Assembly: GCA_027064405.1 (NCBI GenBank)
Contig: JAMOPP010000161.1
Span: forward strand, 1-35,724
DNA: 35,724 bases
DNA from: Desulfurellales bacterium
GTDB taxonomy: Bacteria > Campylobacterota_A > Desulfurellia > Desulfurellales > Hippeaceae
Direction: 5' to 3'
Shown: positions 24,155-32,860 of the stretch, piece by piece
How positions within the stretch are numbered: the stretch's first letter is position 1
How the letters are laid out: every line of letters starts with the position of its first letter
Notes under the pieces: model-generated
What the model was told of the DNA's origin: nothing
What the model saw: only the letters and a program-made list of their open reading frames with translations
Databases searched by the model: none
Translations under genes and position numbers: made by a program

Positions 24155-24793
24155 TCAACCCTTCAGCTCTTCACTGTTTTCTAAAGAATCCGGAACAAAA
24201 TTTTCTCTCAATCTGCCTATCAAACTCGATATCATCACAACCCCTATCAAATCCAAAACAACACCGGCTTCAATAGTTAGTGAAAGACCGGGATAAAAAT
24301 ATGTGCCAAAAATAAGAATAGAATTTTCCATAATCATATAACCCACAAGCTGCGTAAATGCATTCCGTTTTGAAATCATTAAAAATACGCCCTGAAACAT
24401 CAATGAAAGCAGTACCGCTCCGCTCCTTATCTGCAAATCATCATATAAGCTTACATAGTACACAAAATATCCTACAACTGCACTCAAGATTGAGAATATT
24501 ATTGACGATGCAATTCCAAATGTAGGCTGCGTTTCCCTTGCTCTCCATTTTTCTTTCTTCAGCTTCTTAATCATAAAATAGGGTATAAAAATAACCCTCA
24601 CAAGAAGCGTTAAAAGAGCAACATATATCACCACAGGCTCTTTCGTATTCATTCCTATATACAATAAAAAGGAAGCCATAAAAAAAGAACTAATTGAAAA
24701 AGTAATTATTGTTTTTTTAATATAAACCTGCCACTGCATAAAAATAACAAGAAGAACCTCAATCGACCCGAAAAGTAAAAGCATTTTATCCAT
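24155..24793 (-). CDS. HyfE-like membrane subunit of the Ehr-like complex
   Basis: The 212-aa protein has about six hydrophobic segments and the HyfE-type motif GYMIMENSILIFG at about 149-161, which corresponds to the NuoK-like glutamate-containing helix (Glu154). A preceding glutamine-rich turn and the arginine-rich C-terminal tail SSLIGRLRENF also match HyfE proteins of hydrogenase-4-type complexes. It overlaps the NuoH-like gene by one base and is 1 bp from the next gene, so the three membrane subunits are co-translated. HyfE-like subunits have no catalytic cofactor; they contribute to the membrane ion path. Confidence 0.82.
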   Translation of the reverse strand: MDKMLLLFGSIEVLLVIFMQWQVYIKKTIITFSISSFFMASFLLYIGMNTKEPVVIYVALLTLLVRVIFIPYFMIKKLKKEKWRARETQPTFGIASSIIFSILSAVVGYFVYYVSLYDDLQIRSGAVLLSLMFQGVFLMISKRNAFTQLVGYMIMENSILIFGTYFYPGLSLTIEAGVVLDLIGVVMISSLIGRLRENFVPDSLENSEELKG

Positions 24794-25746
24794 TAGAATA
24801 TCCCGTTTGCCGCATATATTGCAAGCATACCTATTAGAATAACAGAAAATGTAACAGCTATATAATCAAAAATTTTATACAATCGATACTTTGAAACAGT
24901 TTCGTTTATAAAAGCAAAAATAATAACAAGGGTAAACATTTTTAAAAGATGAATACCGGAATAGATAAATACAGCACTTAAAGATGTATATTTCATAGGA
25001 ACCCAAAACGGACATGCATAAACATTTAAAAATACACTCATAAGCAGAAACTGTTTTATATATCCGCCCCATTTATATACGGCGAGGTCACTTCCTGAAA
25101 ACTCCATCTCCATAGATTGATCTATCATACCAAATTCTCCGTGAGTTTTGGCTTCAATGGGCAGTTTTCCCGTTTCTACTATTAAGTTCATAAAAAATGT
25201 AGCCGCTATAAATATATGAACAACCGAGAAATACCAGGAGCTGGAGGTTTGGAATACATTGTTAATAACATAAGGATTGTTTGTATTTGAAATAACACCG
25301 CACAAAATAAAGAGCAAAACCGTAATAGGCTCTGAAAGTGCACCTATACTGGATGCCCTTGCAGTTCCAAGATGTGAATAGTTGTTTCTACTATCCAGCG
25401 CAACGATTTTCTTTATTATACCCGCAGCGCCAAAAATGAGACCTCCTCCAATAAAATCTGCCGTAGGACCAAAAGCCAAAGGAAATGCGGTAATAATGGG
25501 CAAGATGATAATAATCAACATATAAAGTGCAAAATTAATATATGGACCTATTCTAAATACGCCTGATGCAACCTTTGGGACTACATTTTCCTTTGTGAAG
25601 AGTTTATGTAGGTCATAGTAAGGCTGAAAAATAGTGGGACCCGCTTTGGATTCCATCTTTTCTTCCACTGTCGAGAGTATGCCTACTATTAACGGTGCAA
25701 AAAGAATTACATATACAAGTTGGATGAAACTTAAAGCGACTAACAT
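24793..25746 (-). CDS. NuoH/HyfC-like membrane subunit of the Ehr-like complex, first gene of the operon
   Basis: The 317-aa protein resembles NuoH and HyfC, the membrane subunit that links peripheral arm and ion channels. It has about eight hydrophobic segments, the N-terminal cytoplasmic motif with EEKMESKAGPTIFQPYYDLHKLF (a 23-residue segment at 28-50, where NuoH has its GPN-x-GPLQPLADALK loop), the middle loop VETGKLPIEAKTHGEFGM (190-207) and EMEFSGSDLAVYKW (213-226). The glutamates of these loops correspond to the E-channel entrance region. The ATG at 25746 follows AGGAG by 4 nt; that site can be sequestered in a hairpin of the leader RNA. Confidence 0.88.
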   Translation of the reverse strand: MLVALSFIQLVYVILFAPLIVGILSTVEEKMESKAGPTIFQPYYDLHKLFTKENVVPKVASGVFRIGPYINFALYMLIIIILPIITAFPLAFGPTADFIGGGLIFGAAGIIKKIVALDSRNNYSHLGTARASSIGALSEPITVLLFILCGVISNTNNPYVINNVFQTSSSWYFSVVHIFIAATFFMNLIVETGKLPIEAKTHGEFGMIDQSMEMEFSGSDLAVYKWGGYIKQFLLMSVFLNVYACPFWVPMKYTSLSAVFIYSGIHLLKMFTLVIIFAFINETVSKYRLYKIFDYIAVTFSVILIGMLAIYAANGIF

Positions 25747-25830
25747 CAGACTCCTCTGTCTTTGAGTTAGGAGTCATTGGCTTAAAAAATAAGCGGTTAA
25801 AGGTGAACCCCTCCACCTTATAGTTTCACG
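25747..25830 (-). promoter_or_regulatory. candidate riboswitch-like leader of the Ehr-like operon
   Basis: The leader of about 80 nt is rich in pairing. GACTCCT (25769-25775) pairs with AGGAGTC (25749-25755) and buries the ribosome site AGGAG just before the ATG. GCTTA/TAAGC (25780-25794) forms a second hairpin. Two further helices exclude each other: GTGAA (25825-25829) with TTCAC (25803-25807), or AAGGTG with CACCTT in the same region. A purine-rich GGTGGAGGGG segment could compete for the CTCC strand. This is the layout of a translation-controlling riboswitch or thermosensor. I could not match it to a known class with certainty; a sodium-sensing (DUF1646/Na+-I) type is worth testing because the operon encodes ion-pump subunits. 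Confidence 0.5.
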
Positions 25831-25832
25831 GC

Positions 25833-25860
25833 TTTTAACAGATTTTCATTTATATGTCAA
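25833..25860 (-). promoter_or_regulatory. promoter of the Ehr-like operon
   Basis: TTGACA (25855-25860) with a 16-bp spacer to TTAAAA (25833-25838) on the minus strand. The -35 is consensus, the -10 weak. The predicted start near 25826 would begin the structured leader. Confidence 0.5.
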
Positions 25861-25910
25861 GTTAAAAAACAAATCTAAAATATATACAAAATCTCCTCAC
25901 ACTATTATAC

Positions 25911-27743
25911 TCAGTCCTGTTTTTCACTCATCACAGTCTTATTTCTACCTGAATTTTTTGCTTTGTAAAGAGCTAAATCCGCAAGTTTTATGGCTTTGTC
26001 AAAATTGTTATCATTACCCGAAAATTCGCTTACACCTATACTTATGGTGACATTGATAGATGTGCCGTTTATTTTTATGCTACTTGATTCAACTCTTTTC
26101 CTTATATTCTCGGCAATCTCAAAAGAATTCTTTTTATCCGCATTTATAAGGAAAATTAAAAACTCCTCTCCGCCGAAACGAACAACAACATCAGACTCTC
26201 TAACGCTTTTTGTCATAATTTTTGCTACATTTTTCAATACTTCATCCCCCACATCATGCCCGTATGTGTCGTTAACTTTCTTGAAAAAGTCAATATCGCA
26301 CATAAGTATTCCCAATTTATTACCACTTCTTCTTGCGTTTTTTATTATCAAATCCTCGGTTCTCGATACAAATCTTCTATTGTATAGACCCGTTAATTCG
26401 TCATACAACGCAATCTTCTTTAAATCGTTTTCATACCTTCTAACCCGCTTTATTAAACTGTTAAATTTGTCTATTATGTAGCTTAACTCTTTTATTGCAC
26501 ATTTTTGGCTATCTATCGATCTCGAATGTCTTAAAGATTGATCAAACTCATTGAACAATTTATCGGTATAGCTTCTCGTAACTTTTTTAAGAATAAACAA
26601 AAACAACAAAGCAACAACCATCATAAGCAAAATCAAAAATACGATTGTATGTTTTATTGCATTCAAATGCGCTATAGCTACAGAAACCCGAGTATTAATA
26701 ATGGGCTTTAAATCGTTGATATATATCCCTGTTGCAAAAATCCAGTGCCAGGGTTTATACAACCTAAAACAACTTATCTTTTTCTCCACTTTATCTGAAT
26801 TCGGCACTTTATAGTAGTATTCAACAAATGAATAACCTTTATTTCTTATATCCTTTAAAAAAATTTTTCTAAACTTAAAACCCCTTACATCTGTATATTC
26901 ATCCGACATACATTTATTCAACAAGTCAGGCCTGTTTACATTAACCAACATTTTTCCAAAGCAGTTGCCACCATTTATGTTTAGAAGTTTGATAACAAAT
27001 ATATAACCGTGATTATCCTTACCGTATCTATACAAAGAAAGTTGATTTAACCATTTTCGCTTCAACCTTCCCTCTAAATACTCAGTATCAATTCTTGTAA
27101 CAAGAACCCAGTCAAACGGTTTGTAATATTTTACAAAGGTTATACCCTTTTGCTTAATTGATGCGGGATTTAAATCGTACCAATTGGACACGAAATACTG
27201 ATTAATAAAATCCTCTTTTTTTGTTTTTGCTGTTTTTATAATGTCTCTTATTATAGAATTTCCCTTAAAATCTTTCAAATTAATAAAGTTTTTACCTTCA
27301 GCATTTATATCGTAAGGATTTACTACACAATTACCTTTTGCATCAAAAATATAATAAGAGATTGACGGATCTGAAAATGTTTTATCTTCAAGGTATCTTC
27401 TTAAAAGTAGCTTCATTTTCTTTTTTGTCGCATATTCACCATACATCATACGCATATGCTCTAAATGTTTATATATTACCCGATTCATTATAACCTCTTT
27501 TTTCATATCAGCTACATCTTGTTTTCTTTCACTGTCAATGGTTTTTATTATATTTTCTATCATTGATTTGGCATACTGTTTCGAGTTGTCCATATATACT
27601 TTCTTGATTGTCTCAATGTCATCTTTGGCAACCTTTTCACTTGTATAATACCAATAGCCTGCAAAAACAGCAGAAACTATTATGGATATAATCAAAAAGA
27701 CAGATATTATAAAGCTTATAGCAGATATATTTTTAATCTTCAC
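25911..27743 (-). CDS. membrane Cache-sensor diguanylate cyclase
   Basis: The 610-aa protein has an N-terminal membrane helix (about 7-33), a large extracytoplasmic region (about 34-360) with two Cache-like units ending in KPFDWVLVTRID and KPWHWIFATGIY, a second helix (about 364-387) and a GGDEF domain (about 440-605). The active-site motif is GGEEF (524-528), with the RxxD inhibitory site RESD at 515-518, so it should make cyclic-di-GMP and be subject to product inhibition. I chose the GTG at 27743 because AGAGGG is 7 nt upstream and it overlaps the stop of the upstream gene by 11 bp; an in-frame ATG at 27779 has no ribosome site. It is co-transcribed with the HD-GYP gene. Confidence 0.9.
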   Translation of the reverse strand: MKIKNISAISFIISVFLIISIIVSAVFAGYWYYTSEKVAKDDIETIKKVYMDNSKQYAKSMIENIIKTIDSERKQDVADMKKEVIMNRVIYKHLEHMRMMYGEYATKKKMKLLLRRYLEDKTFSDPSISYYIFDAKGNCVVNPYDINAEGKNFINLKDFKGNSIIRDIIKTAKTKKEDFINQYFVSNWYDLNPASIKQKGITFVKYYKPFDWVLVTRIDTEYLEGRLKRKWLNQLSLYRYGKDNHGYIFVIKLLNINGGNCFGKMLVNVNRPDLLNKCMSDEYTDVRGFKFRKIFLKDIRNKGYSFVEYYYKVPNSDKVEKKISCFRLYKPWHWIFATGIYINDLKPIINTRVSVAIAHLNAIKHTIVFLILLMMVVALLFLFILKKVTRSYTDKLFNEFDQSLRHSRSIDSQKCAIKELSYIIDKFNSLIKRVRRYENDLKKIALYDELTGLYNRRFVSRTEDLIIKNARRSGNKLGILMCDIDFFKKVNDTYGHDVGDEVLKNVAKIMTKSVRESDVVVRFGGEEFLIFLINADKKNSFEIAENIRKRVESSSIKINGTSINVTISIGVSEFSGNDNNFDKAIKLADLALYKAKNSGRNKTVMSEKQD

Positions 27744-30153
27744 TATTGCACCCTCTTTTTGTATTAACCTTATAAACAAGCTCTTCTACTGTTTCCGCAT
27801 CATCAGGATAAATAGCATAATTTATATCAAAATCAACATAATCCACAACACTCTTACCATCCTTATCTTTCATTGTATAGAATTCACTATTAGAAAAAGC
27901 ATTCTTAAATTCATCTTTTAGCTTTTTCTTAGACCTTTTCATCATTTCAGTTTCTTTATTGATATTTCGCTCTTTTTTGAGTTCGTGTGCAATAAAAAAT
28001 ATATCAGCATAAGCCCTTGACACAAGTTGTTTTTTACATATATCCGGCTCCTCTTTGGATAAATTAAGAAGTACTTGAGCCATACTTATAATTACAGCAT
28101 CCCCTGCCTGCTCAGAAAACATATAGTTAATTCTTGAAATCTGTTTTATATTGATTCTAATAAAAACAAATCTTCTTTTTTCATCTATTAATTTCTGAAT
28201 TTCTTTTAAAAATACAGACCTTAATTCCAATCCTGTCATATAATCAACCTTAAAAATCTCATTTCTCATAATATCTACATCATAAGACATAAACCTCACT
28301 TCCGTGAAATCTTCTTGCGTATAAGACTCAATAAGCACAGATTCTACCTTCTGCAAAATTTCTTTATCAACACTCTCCTGTTTCAATATTTCCATAGCCT
28401 TACTTGGTGAAAATGCATGCCTGTATGGTCTTGTTGTTGTCAAGGCATCAAAGATATCCGCAATGGCAAGTATTTTTGCACCAATTGTAATCTCGCCACA
28501 TTTTAAACCGTCAGGATATCCGCTACCGTCACACTTTTCGTGATGTCCCCTTACGCAGTTTGCAAAAGATTTAAAATGTTCTAACTCTTTTAAAATTTCA
28601 TAAGAGAAAACAGGATGATATTTCATTATTCTATACTCATTCTCTGATAATTTTCCGGGCTTTAAGAGTATATTGTCAGGTATTCCTATTTTTCCTATGT
28701 CATGCAAAAGTCCGGCTTTGTAGATATACTCCTGCTTTTTTGTATCTAAACCCAATGTTTTAGCTATTTTTTTGGCATAGTAGGCTACCCTTTGAGAATG
28801 ACCTTTTGTGTATACATCTCTTGCTTCCATAATGTTGACAAAAGATTGTATAAATTCATCTTCGTAAATATTGTCTATTTCCGCCTTTTTATCCAACATT
28901 TTATTTGCGTTTAATGCCATTATTCTCAGCTCTTTTAATTCAATTTCTCTCAAATTAATCTTTTTATCCTTTAAGGCAGCATCTTGAAAAAACGAAGTAA
29001 AAACATTAAAGTCATTCTTTAATTTTTTATACAAACCATAATATAAAAATATAGAAAACAATATTAGTAAAAATGATATAGAAATCACCATTATAACACG
29101 ATAAAACATTTTTCTATACAGATTTTGTTTTATCAATGTTGTCATATTTTCTATCTCATCGGTATATACGCCTGCACCCACTATCCAATTCCACTCTTTT
29201 ATTCCATACACAAACGAAATTTTAGGATATTCTTTCTTTGAATTATCTATCTTAGGCCAAGAATAGTATATAAATCCTCCATCCTTCTTTAACGCTGCAA
29301 TCTTTTCTTTTTCGAATACGGTTTTTGCCTTTTCTCCAAAAGCAGACCATAGCTTTTTCCCATTTTCAATAACCCTACCGTTAGAAGATAAAATATATCC
29401 GTCAAAAGTATTAACAAATACATACCCGCCGTTTTCAAACCTTATTTTGCTTATTTCACCAATAATATATTTTTGTGTTTCATATCTTAAATCATCAACA
29501 TATACACCTGTACCTATCAACCAATTAAACGGCTTAAACTCCTTTACATAGGCTATTTTTAAAAACTTTTTACCCTCCTGATGCGGTTTAGACCAATGGT
29601 ATGAATAAACACCCTCCTGCTGTTTTTTTACTATTTCAATCATATCCTTTACGACATACTTCCCATCTACATCCCGCACAGCAAGCATATTTTTGCCCTC
29701 AAATTCAGGCTTGTCAGGAAAAAGCTCTTCGATTCCATCAAGATTTGTTGCAAAATAGTATCCATTTCCCCTTAAAAAACGCATAGGACGCAAAGCATCT
29801 TTGACCATCTTTTTAATTTCAGGCAGGCTTTTTTTGTCTTTATTTTTCCGATAGATATTTTCCGCTATAGCGCATGCTTCATATACCCTCTGCCTAACCC
29901 TTTCCGCAGCCTGTTTTCTGCTTGTCTTAATTTGGTATCCAATCATATCAACGACAGACATAACCTCTTGCTTTACAAGCTGTTTTTGGCTATCTGTATA
30001 TTCAGCTCTCATCATTGACGCTAAATAATTAAGATTTTTGTGCACAACAAATATCTGTAACGCAAGCATTAATACAGATGCAAAAATCAATGCAACCGTA
30101 GCCATTTTCATTACGCTATTTACGGATTTTACTTTTTTGCTATTTTGCCTCAA
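27733..30153 (-). CDS. membrane Cache-sensor HD-GYP phosphodiesterase with degenerate GGDEF tail
   Basis: The 806-aa protein has a membrane helix (about 18-38), two Cache units (about 120-225 and 235-335, each ending with a WxxGxGVY motif), a second helix (about 352-373), an HD-GYP domain (about 435-610: GLLHDIGKIGIP with His484-Asp485, RGHHEKCDGSGYPDG with His537-His538 and GYP 545-547) and a C-terminal GGDEF-like domain (about 630-795). The last has lost the GGDEF signature; SRAYADIFF stands in its place. HD-GYP domains hydrolyse cyclic-di-GMP. The domain order (HD-GYP before GGDEF) is less usual. The start is TTG at 30153, preceded by GGGGA at 8 nt spacing; no ATG near it has a ribosome site. 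Confidence 0.88.
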   Translation of the reverse strand: MRQNSKKVKSVNSVMKMATVALIFASVLMLALQIFVVHKNLNYLASMMRAEYTDSQKQLVKQEVMSVVDMIGYQIKTSRKQAAERVRQRVYEACAIAENIYRKNKDKKSLPEIKKMVKDALRPMRFLRGNGYYFATNLDGIEELFPDKPEFEGKNMLAVRDVDGKYVVKDMIEIVKKQQEGVYSYHWSKPHQEGKKFLKIAYVKEFKPFNWLIGTGVYVDDLRYETQKYIIGEISKIRFENGGYVFVNTFDGYILSSNGRVIENGKKLWSAFGEKAKTVFEKEKIAALKKDGGFIYYSWPKIDNSKKEYPKISFVYGIKEWNWIVGAGVYTDEIENMTTLIKQNLYRKMFYRVIMVISISFLLILFSIFLYYGLYKKLKNDFNVFTSFFQDAALKDKKINLREIELKELRIMALNANKMLDKKAEIDNIYEDEFIQSFVNIMEARDVYTKGHSQRVAYYAKKIAKTLGLDTKKQEYIYKAGLLHDIGKIGIPDNILLKPGKLSENEYRIMKYHPVFSYEILKELEHFKSFANCVRGHHEKCDGSGYPDGLKCGEITIGAKILAIADIFDALTTTRPYRHAFSPSKAMEILKQESVDKEILQKVESVLIESYTQEDFTEVRFMSYDVDIMRNEIFKVDYMTGLELRSVFLKEIQKLIDEKRRFVFIRINIKQISRINYMFSEQAGDAVIISMAQVLLNLSKEEPDICKKQLVSRAYADIFFIAHELKKERNINKETEMMKRSKKKLKDEFKNAFSNSEFYTMKDKDGKSVVDYVDFDINYAIYPDDAETVEELVYKVNTKRGCNSED

Positions 30154-30230
30154 TTATAAAATCCCCAATCTTAATTTAAACTGCACAAATACAAAAATCT
30201 TCCATTATAAAAATACACTCTCTAATAACG

Positions 30231-30258
30231 ATTATACACTTATTTATATAATCTTCAA
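30231..30258 (-). promoter_or_regulatory. promoter of the cyclic-di-GMP gene pair
   Basis: TTGAAG (30253-30258), a 16-bp spacer and a consensus TATAAT (30231-30236) on the minus strand give a start near 30224 and a leader of about 70 nt. A second TATAAT lies at 30204-30209 without a good -35. Confidence 0.62.
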
Positions 30259-30261
30259 TAA

Positions 30262-31599
30262 TTATTTATTTCCAACACCTATCTGATAATATTCTATATC
30301 GAAAGATTCCAAAATATCTTTATTGTACTGGTTTCTGCCGTCAAATATTACAGGGCTCTTCAACCTCTGTTTGATTTCATAAAAATCCGGACTTCTAAAC
30401 TCTTTCCATTCGGTTACAAGAAGCATAGCATCCGCACTGTTTAAAGCATCATATTTATTTTCAAAATAACTTACTCCGATTTTATCCTTAAGCCAGAATT
30501 CTTTGGCATTTTTCATAGCTTTAGGGTCATATACATTTACCGTCGCACCTAAGTCTATTAAATCATTAACTATGGCAATTGAGGGCGCTTCTCTCATATC
30601 ATCTGTCTGCGGTTTAAAGGCAAGTCCCCATAAAGCAAATTTTTTACCTGTTAAATTTTTTCCGAATTTTGCGACAACCTTTTCTACAAGTTTATGCTTT
30701 TGTTTTTCATTCACACTACTGACAGCTTTTATAATTTCAGGCGTGTATCCTTTATCTTTCGCCGTTTTTTCCAACGCTTTTACATCTTTAGGAAAGCAAC
30801 TTCCGCCCCATCCTATACCGGGATAAATAAAACTGTAGCCTATCCTTTTATCGCTACCTATTCCGACTCTTACCATATTTACATCAGCGCCAACAAGCTC
30901 ACATATATTTGAAATCTCGTTTATGAATGAGATTTTTGTAGCAAGCATAGCGTTTGCGGCATACTTGGTCATTTCCGCACTTTTTATATCCATACCTATA
31001 AACCTTTCATGATTTAGCGTAAAAGGTCTGTATAGCTCCTTCATAACCTTCATTGACTCTTCGCTGTCAGCACCAACAACAACCCTATCCGGCTTCATAA
31101 AATCATTTACCGCATCACCCTCTTTTAAAAACTCAGGGTTGCTGACAACATCAAAGTGTATATTACTATCTTCAAATCTTTTTTTTATCTTACGCAAAAT
31201 CCTTTCTCTTACCATATCAGCCGTACCTACAGGCACCGTTGACTTGTCAACAACTATTAAATCGTGGTCTATATATTTCCCTATATCATCGGCAACCTTT
31301 AATATGTAGTGCAAATCGGCGCTGCCGTCTTCGTCTTGCGGTGTTCCAACAGCTATAAAAACTATATTGCTCGAGTGGATTGCTTCTTTTATATCCGTAG
31401 TAAAGTGCAGACTACCCGCCTGATAATTTTTACTTACAAGTTTGTCCAAGCCCGGTTCATAAATAGGCACTACTCCCTTTTTTAAATTATCTATTTTATT
31501 TTTATCTATATCGACACATATAACACTGTTTCCCATTTCAGCAAAACAAACCCCCGTCACAAGACCTACATATCCTGTTCCTATCACACCCAGTTTCAT
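30262..31599 (-). CDS. ugd: UDP-glucose 6-dehydrogenase
   Basis: The enzyme oxidises UDP-glucose twice with NAD+ to UDP-glucuronate, a precursor for envelope and extracellular polysaccharides. The 445-aa product has the Rossmann motif GVIGTGYVGLVTG (4-16), the VGTPQDEDGSADL loop (84-96), DKSTVPVGT (118-126), NPEFLKEGDAV (154-164) and the catalytic Cys268 in GGSCFPKD. A second C-terminal domain with WGLAFKPQTDDMREAPS is present. I used the ATG at 31599, with AAAGGAG 6 nt upstream. It is the last gene of the ctpA-to-ugd cluster and lies next to cyclic-di-GMP genes, a setting common for exopolysaccharide control. UDP-N-acetyl sugar dehydrogenases are close relatives, so the sugar is a family-level guess. 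Confidence 0.9.
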   Translation of the reverse strand: MKLGVIGTGYVGLVTGVCFAEMGNSVICVDIDKNKIDNLKKGVVPIYEPGLDKLVSKNYQAGSLHFTTDIKEAIHSSNIVFIAVGTPQDEDGSADLHYILKVADDIGKYIDHDLIVVDKSTVPVGTADMVRERILRKIKKRFEDSNIHFDVVSNPEFLKEGDAVNDFMKPDRVVVGADSEESMKVMKELYRPFTLNHERFIGMDIKSAEMTKYAANAMLATKISFINEISNICELVGADVNMVRVGIGSDKRIGYSFIYPGIGWGGSCFPKDVKALEKTAKDKGYTPEIIKAVSSVNEKQKHKLVEKVVAKFGKNLTGKKFALWGLAFKPQTDDMREAPSIAIVNDLIDLGATVNVYDPKAMKNAKEFWLKDKIGVSYFENKYDALNSADAMLLVTEWKEFRSPDFYEIKQRLKSPVIFDGRNQYNKDILESFDIEYYQIGVGNK

Positions 31600-31637
31600 A
31601 AACAACTCCTTTGCACACAAACGCACAATACTTAATT

Positions 31638-32834
31638 TTATAGTAATATCTTTCTAACGGCTTCATAATACTCGTCTTTAGACTTTATAATTTTATCGTA
31701 ATCAAGTATTAAAGCCTCTTTTACAACTTTAGAATCAAGCAATCCGTCTTTTGCCATTTTATTCAAAACGGTATTAATCTCGTCTTTTGACAAAGCAACC
31801 CTGTAAGGTCTATCCTGAAGACAAGCCGCAAGTACGGATGATACCTGCAAGATTTTTGCTTCTTTACTAAAATTATTAACTTTGAACGGATACCCCTCTT
31901 TCAATAAATTTTCATGATGCAACGCTGCACAATCTACGATATTTTTATCAAAACCCAATCTTTCACATAAAAATTTGGTATAATAGGGATGAGATTTTAC
32001 AATATTATAATCTATATCATCAAACTCATTAAATTTATCAAAAATCTCTTTCGGTATAAAAATATTGCCTATATGAGATATTAAGGATGCCGAAATAACC
32101 AAGTTTGTATCGGCTTTAAGTTTATATGCAAGAGCCAGAGATATATTTTTCATAAGCAACGAGTAACCACCGTTAAAAATGGTAACACTATCTGACAAAT
32201 AAGCCAAAAAATAGGATATTGCCTTTTCCAATCTAACATCGGCATCCTTGTCTTCAAAAATATTCAAAATTTTCAGAAGGCTTTTGTCAAGATTTTTATC
32301 GTCAATTGAATACCAAAAACTCTCACATTTCGATAAAGACCTAAACGATTCTAAGGCATTTTTATCAAAAAATTCGCTTTTTTGAGCCACAAAATCGTAA
32401 AGCTCGTTAAATGCAAAATGGTTACTTAAACTTCTGTATGACACCTCAATATTATCCGCCAAAAAAATTATGCTACCTAAAATACTCGGATTAATTTCAG
32501 CTTTTGTATGGTGAAGCTCAATTGCACTTGATATGTCGGGGTGCAGATTAAAAAACCTTGCTATCTTCGCACTTTTTAATGCATGATTGGTTAACTGTTT
32601 AAAATTATCATCTATTATCTGCCTAAATGTCTCGATTTTTGCAGTTTCATCCAATAAACCTATATCGTGTATAAGGGCAGCCTGAAAAACCATTTCAACT
32701 ACCCGTTTATCAAATCCCATTTTTTCCGCTATATTGCAAGCTATTACGGCAACTCGCCTTTGATGCATAGTGTCATTGCCGTTTACGGTGTCTGAAATTA
32801 TCGACAAAATATATAGAGAATTATTTATTTTCAT
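31638..32834 (-). CDS. tandem HD-domain protein (first HD intact, second HD-GYP-like degenerate)
   Basis: The 398-aa soluble protein has two HD-superfamily halves. The first (about 20-135) has HQRRVAVIA, the metal-binding pair His56-Asp57 in ALIHDIGLLDE, and His108-His109. The second (about 215-385) resembles HD-GYP: the HD pair is replaced by Ser253-His254 in LISHIGNIFIP, but His306-His307 and GYP (314-316) in HHENLLKEGYP remain. It may therefore bind or hydrolyse a nucleotide only through the first half, or the second half may serve as a cyclic-di-GMP sensor. No receiver or membrane domain is present. The ATG at 32834 has GGGAGG 4 nt upstream; an ATG at 32846 has none. It sits between tsaD and ugd in the same unit. 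Confidence 0.78.
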   Translation of the reverse strand: MKINNSLYILSIISDTVNGNDTMHQRRVAVIACNIAEKMGFDKRVVEMVFQAALIHDIGLLDETAKIETFRQIIDDNFKQLTNHALKSAKIARFFNLHPDISSAIELHHTKAEINPSILGSIIFLADNIEVSYRSLSNHFAFNELYDFVAQKSEFFDKNALESFRSLSKCESFWYSIDDKNLDKSLLKILNIFEDKDADVRLEKAISYFLAYLSDSVTIFNGGYSLLMKNISLALAYKLKADTNLVISASLISHIGNIFIPKEIFDKFNEFDDIDYNIVKSHPYYTKFLCERLGFDKNIVDCAALHHENLLKEGYPFKVNNFSKEAKILQVSSVLAACLQDRPYRVALSKDEINTVLNKMAKDGLLDSKVVKEALILDYDKIIKSKDEYYEAVRKILL

Positions 32835-32860
32835 ATTGCCTCCCATCTATAAATGAAATT

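Noticed and set aside
19209..25746. Annotation of the operon as a functional hydrogenase-4 / formate hydrogenlyase
   Set aside because: The large subunit lacks three of four NiFe cysteines and the small subunit lacks three of four cluster cysteines, so hydrogen chemistry is not supported.
25747..25830. Calling the Ehr-like operon leader a specific riboswitch class
   Set aside because: The pairing is suggestive but I cannot reproduce a known consensus from memory with confidence, so the class is left open.
25990..26481. A 163-codon plus-strand reading frame
   Set aside because: It lies entirely antisense to the GGDEF domain, has no ribosome site and shows no recognisable family; the minus-strand gene explains it.
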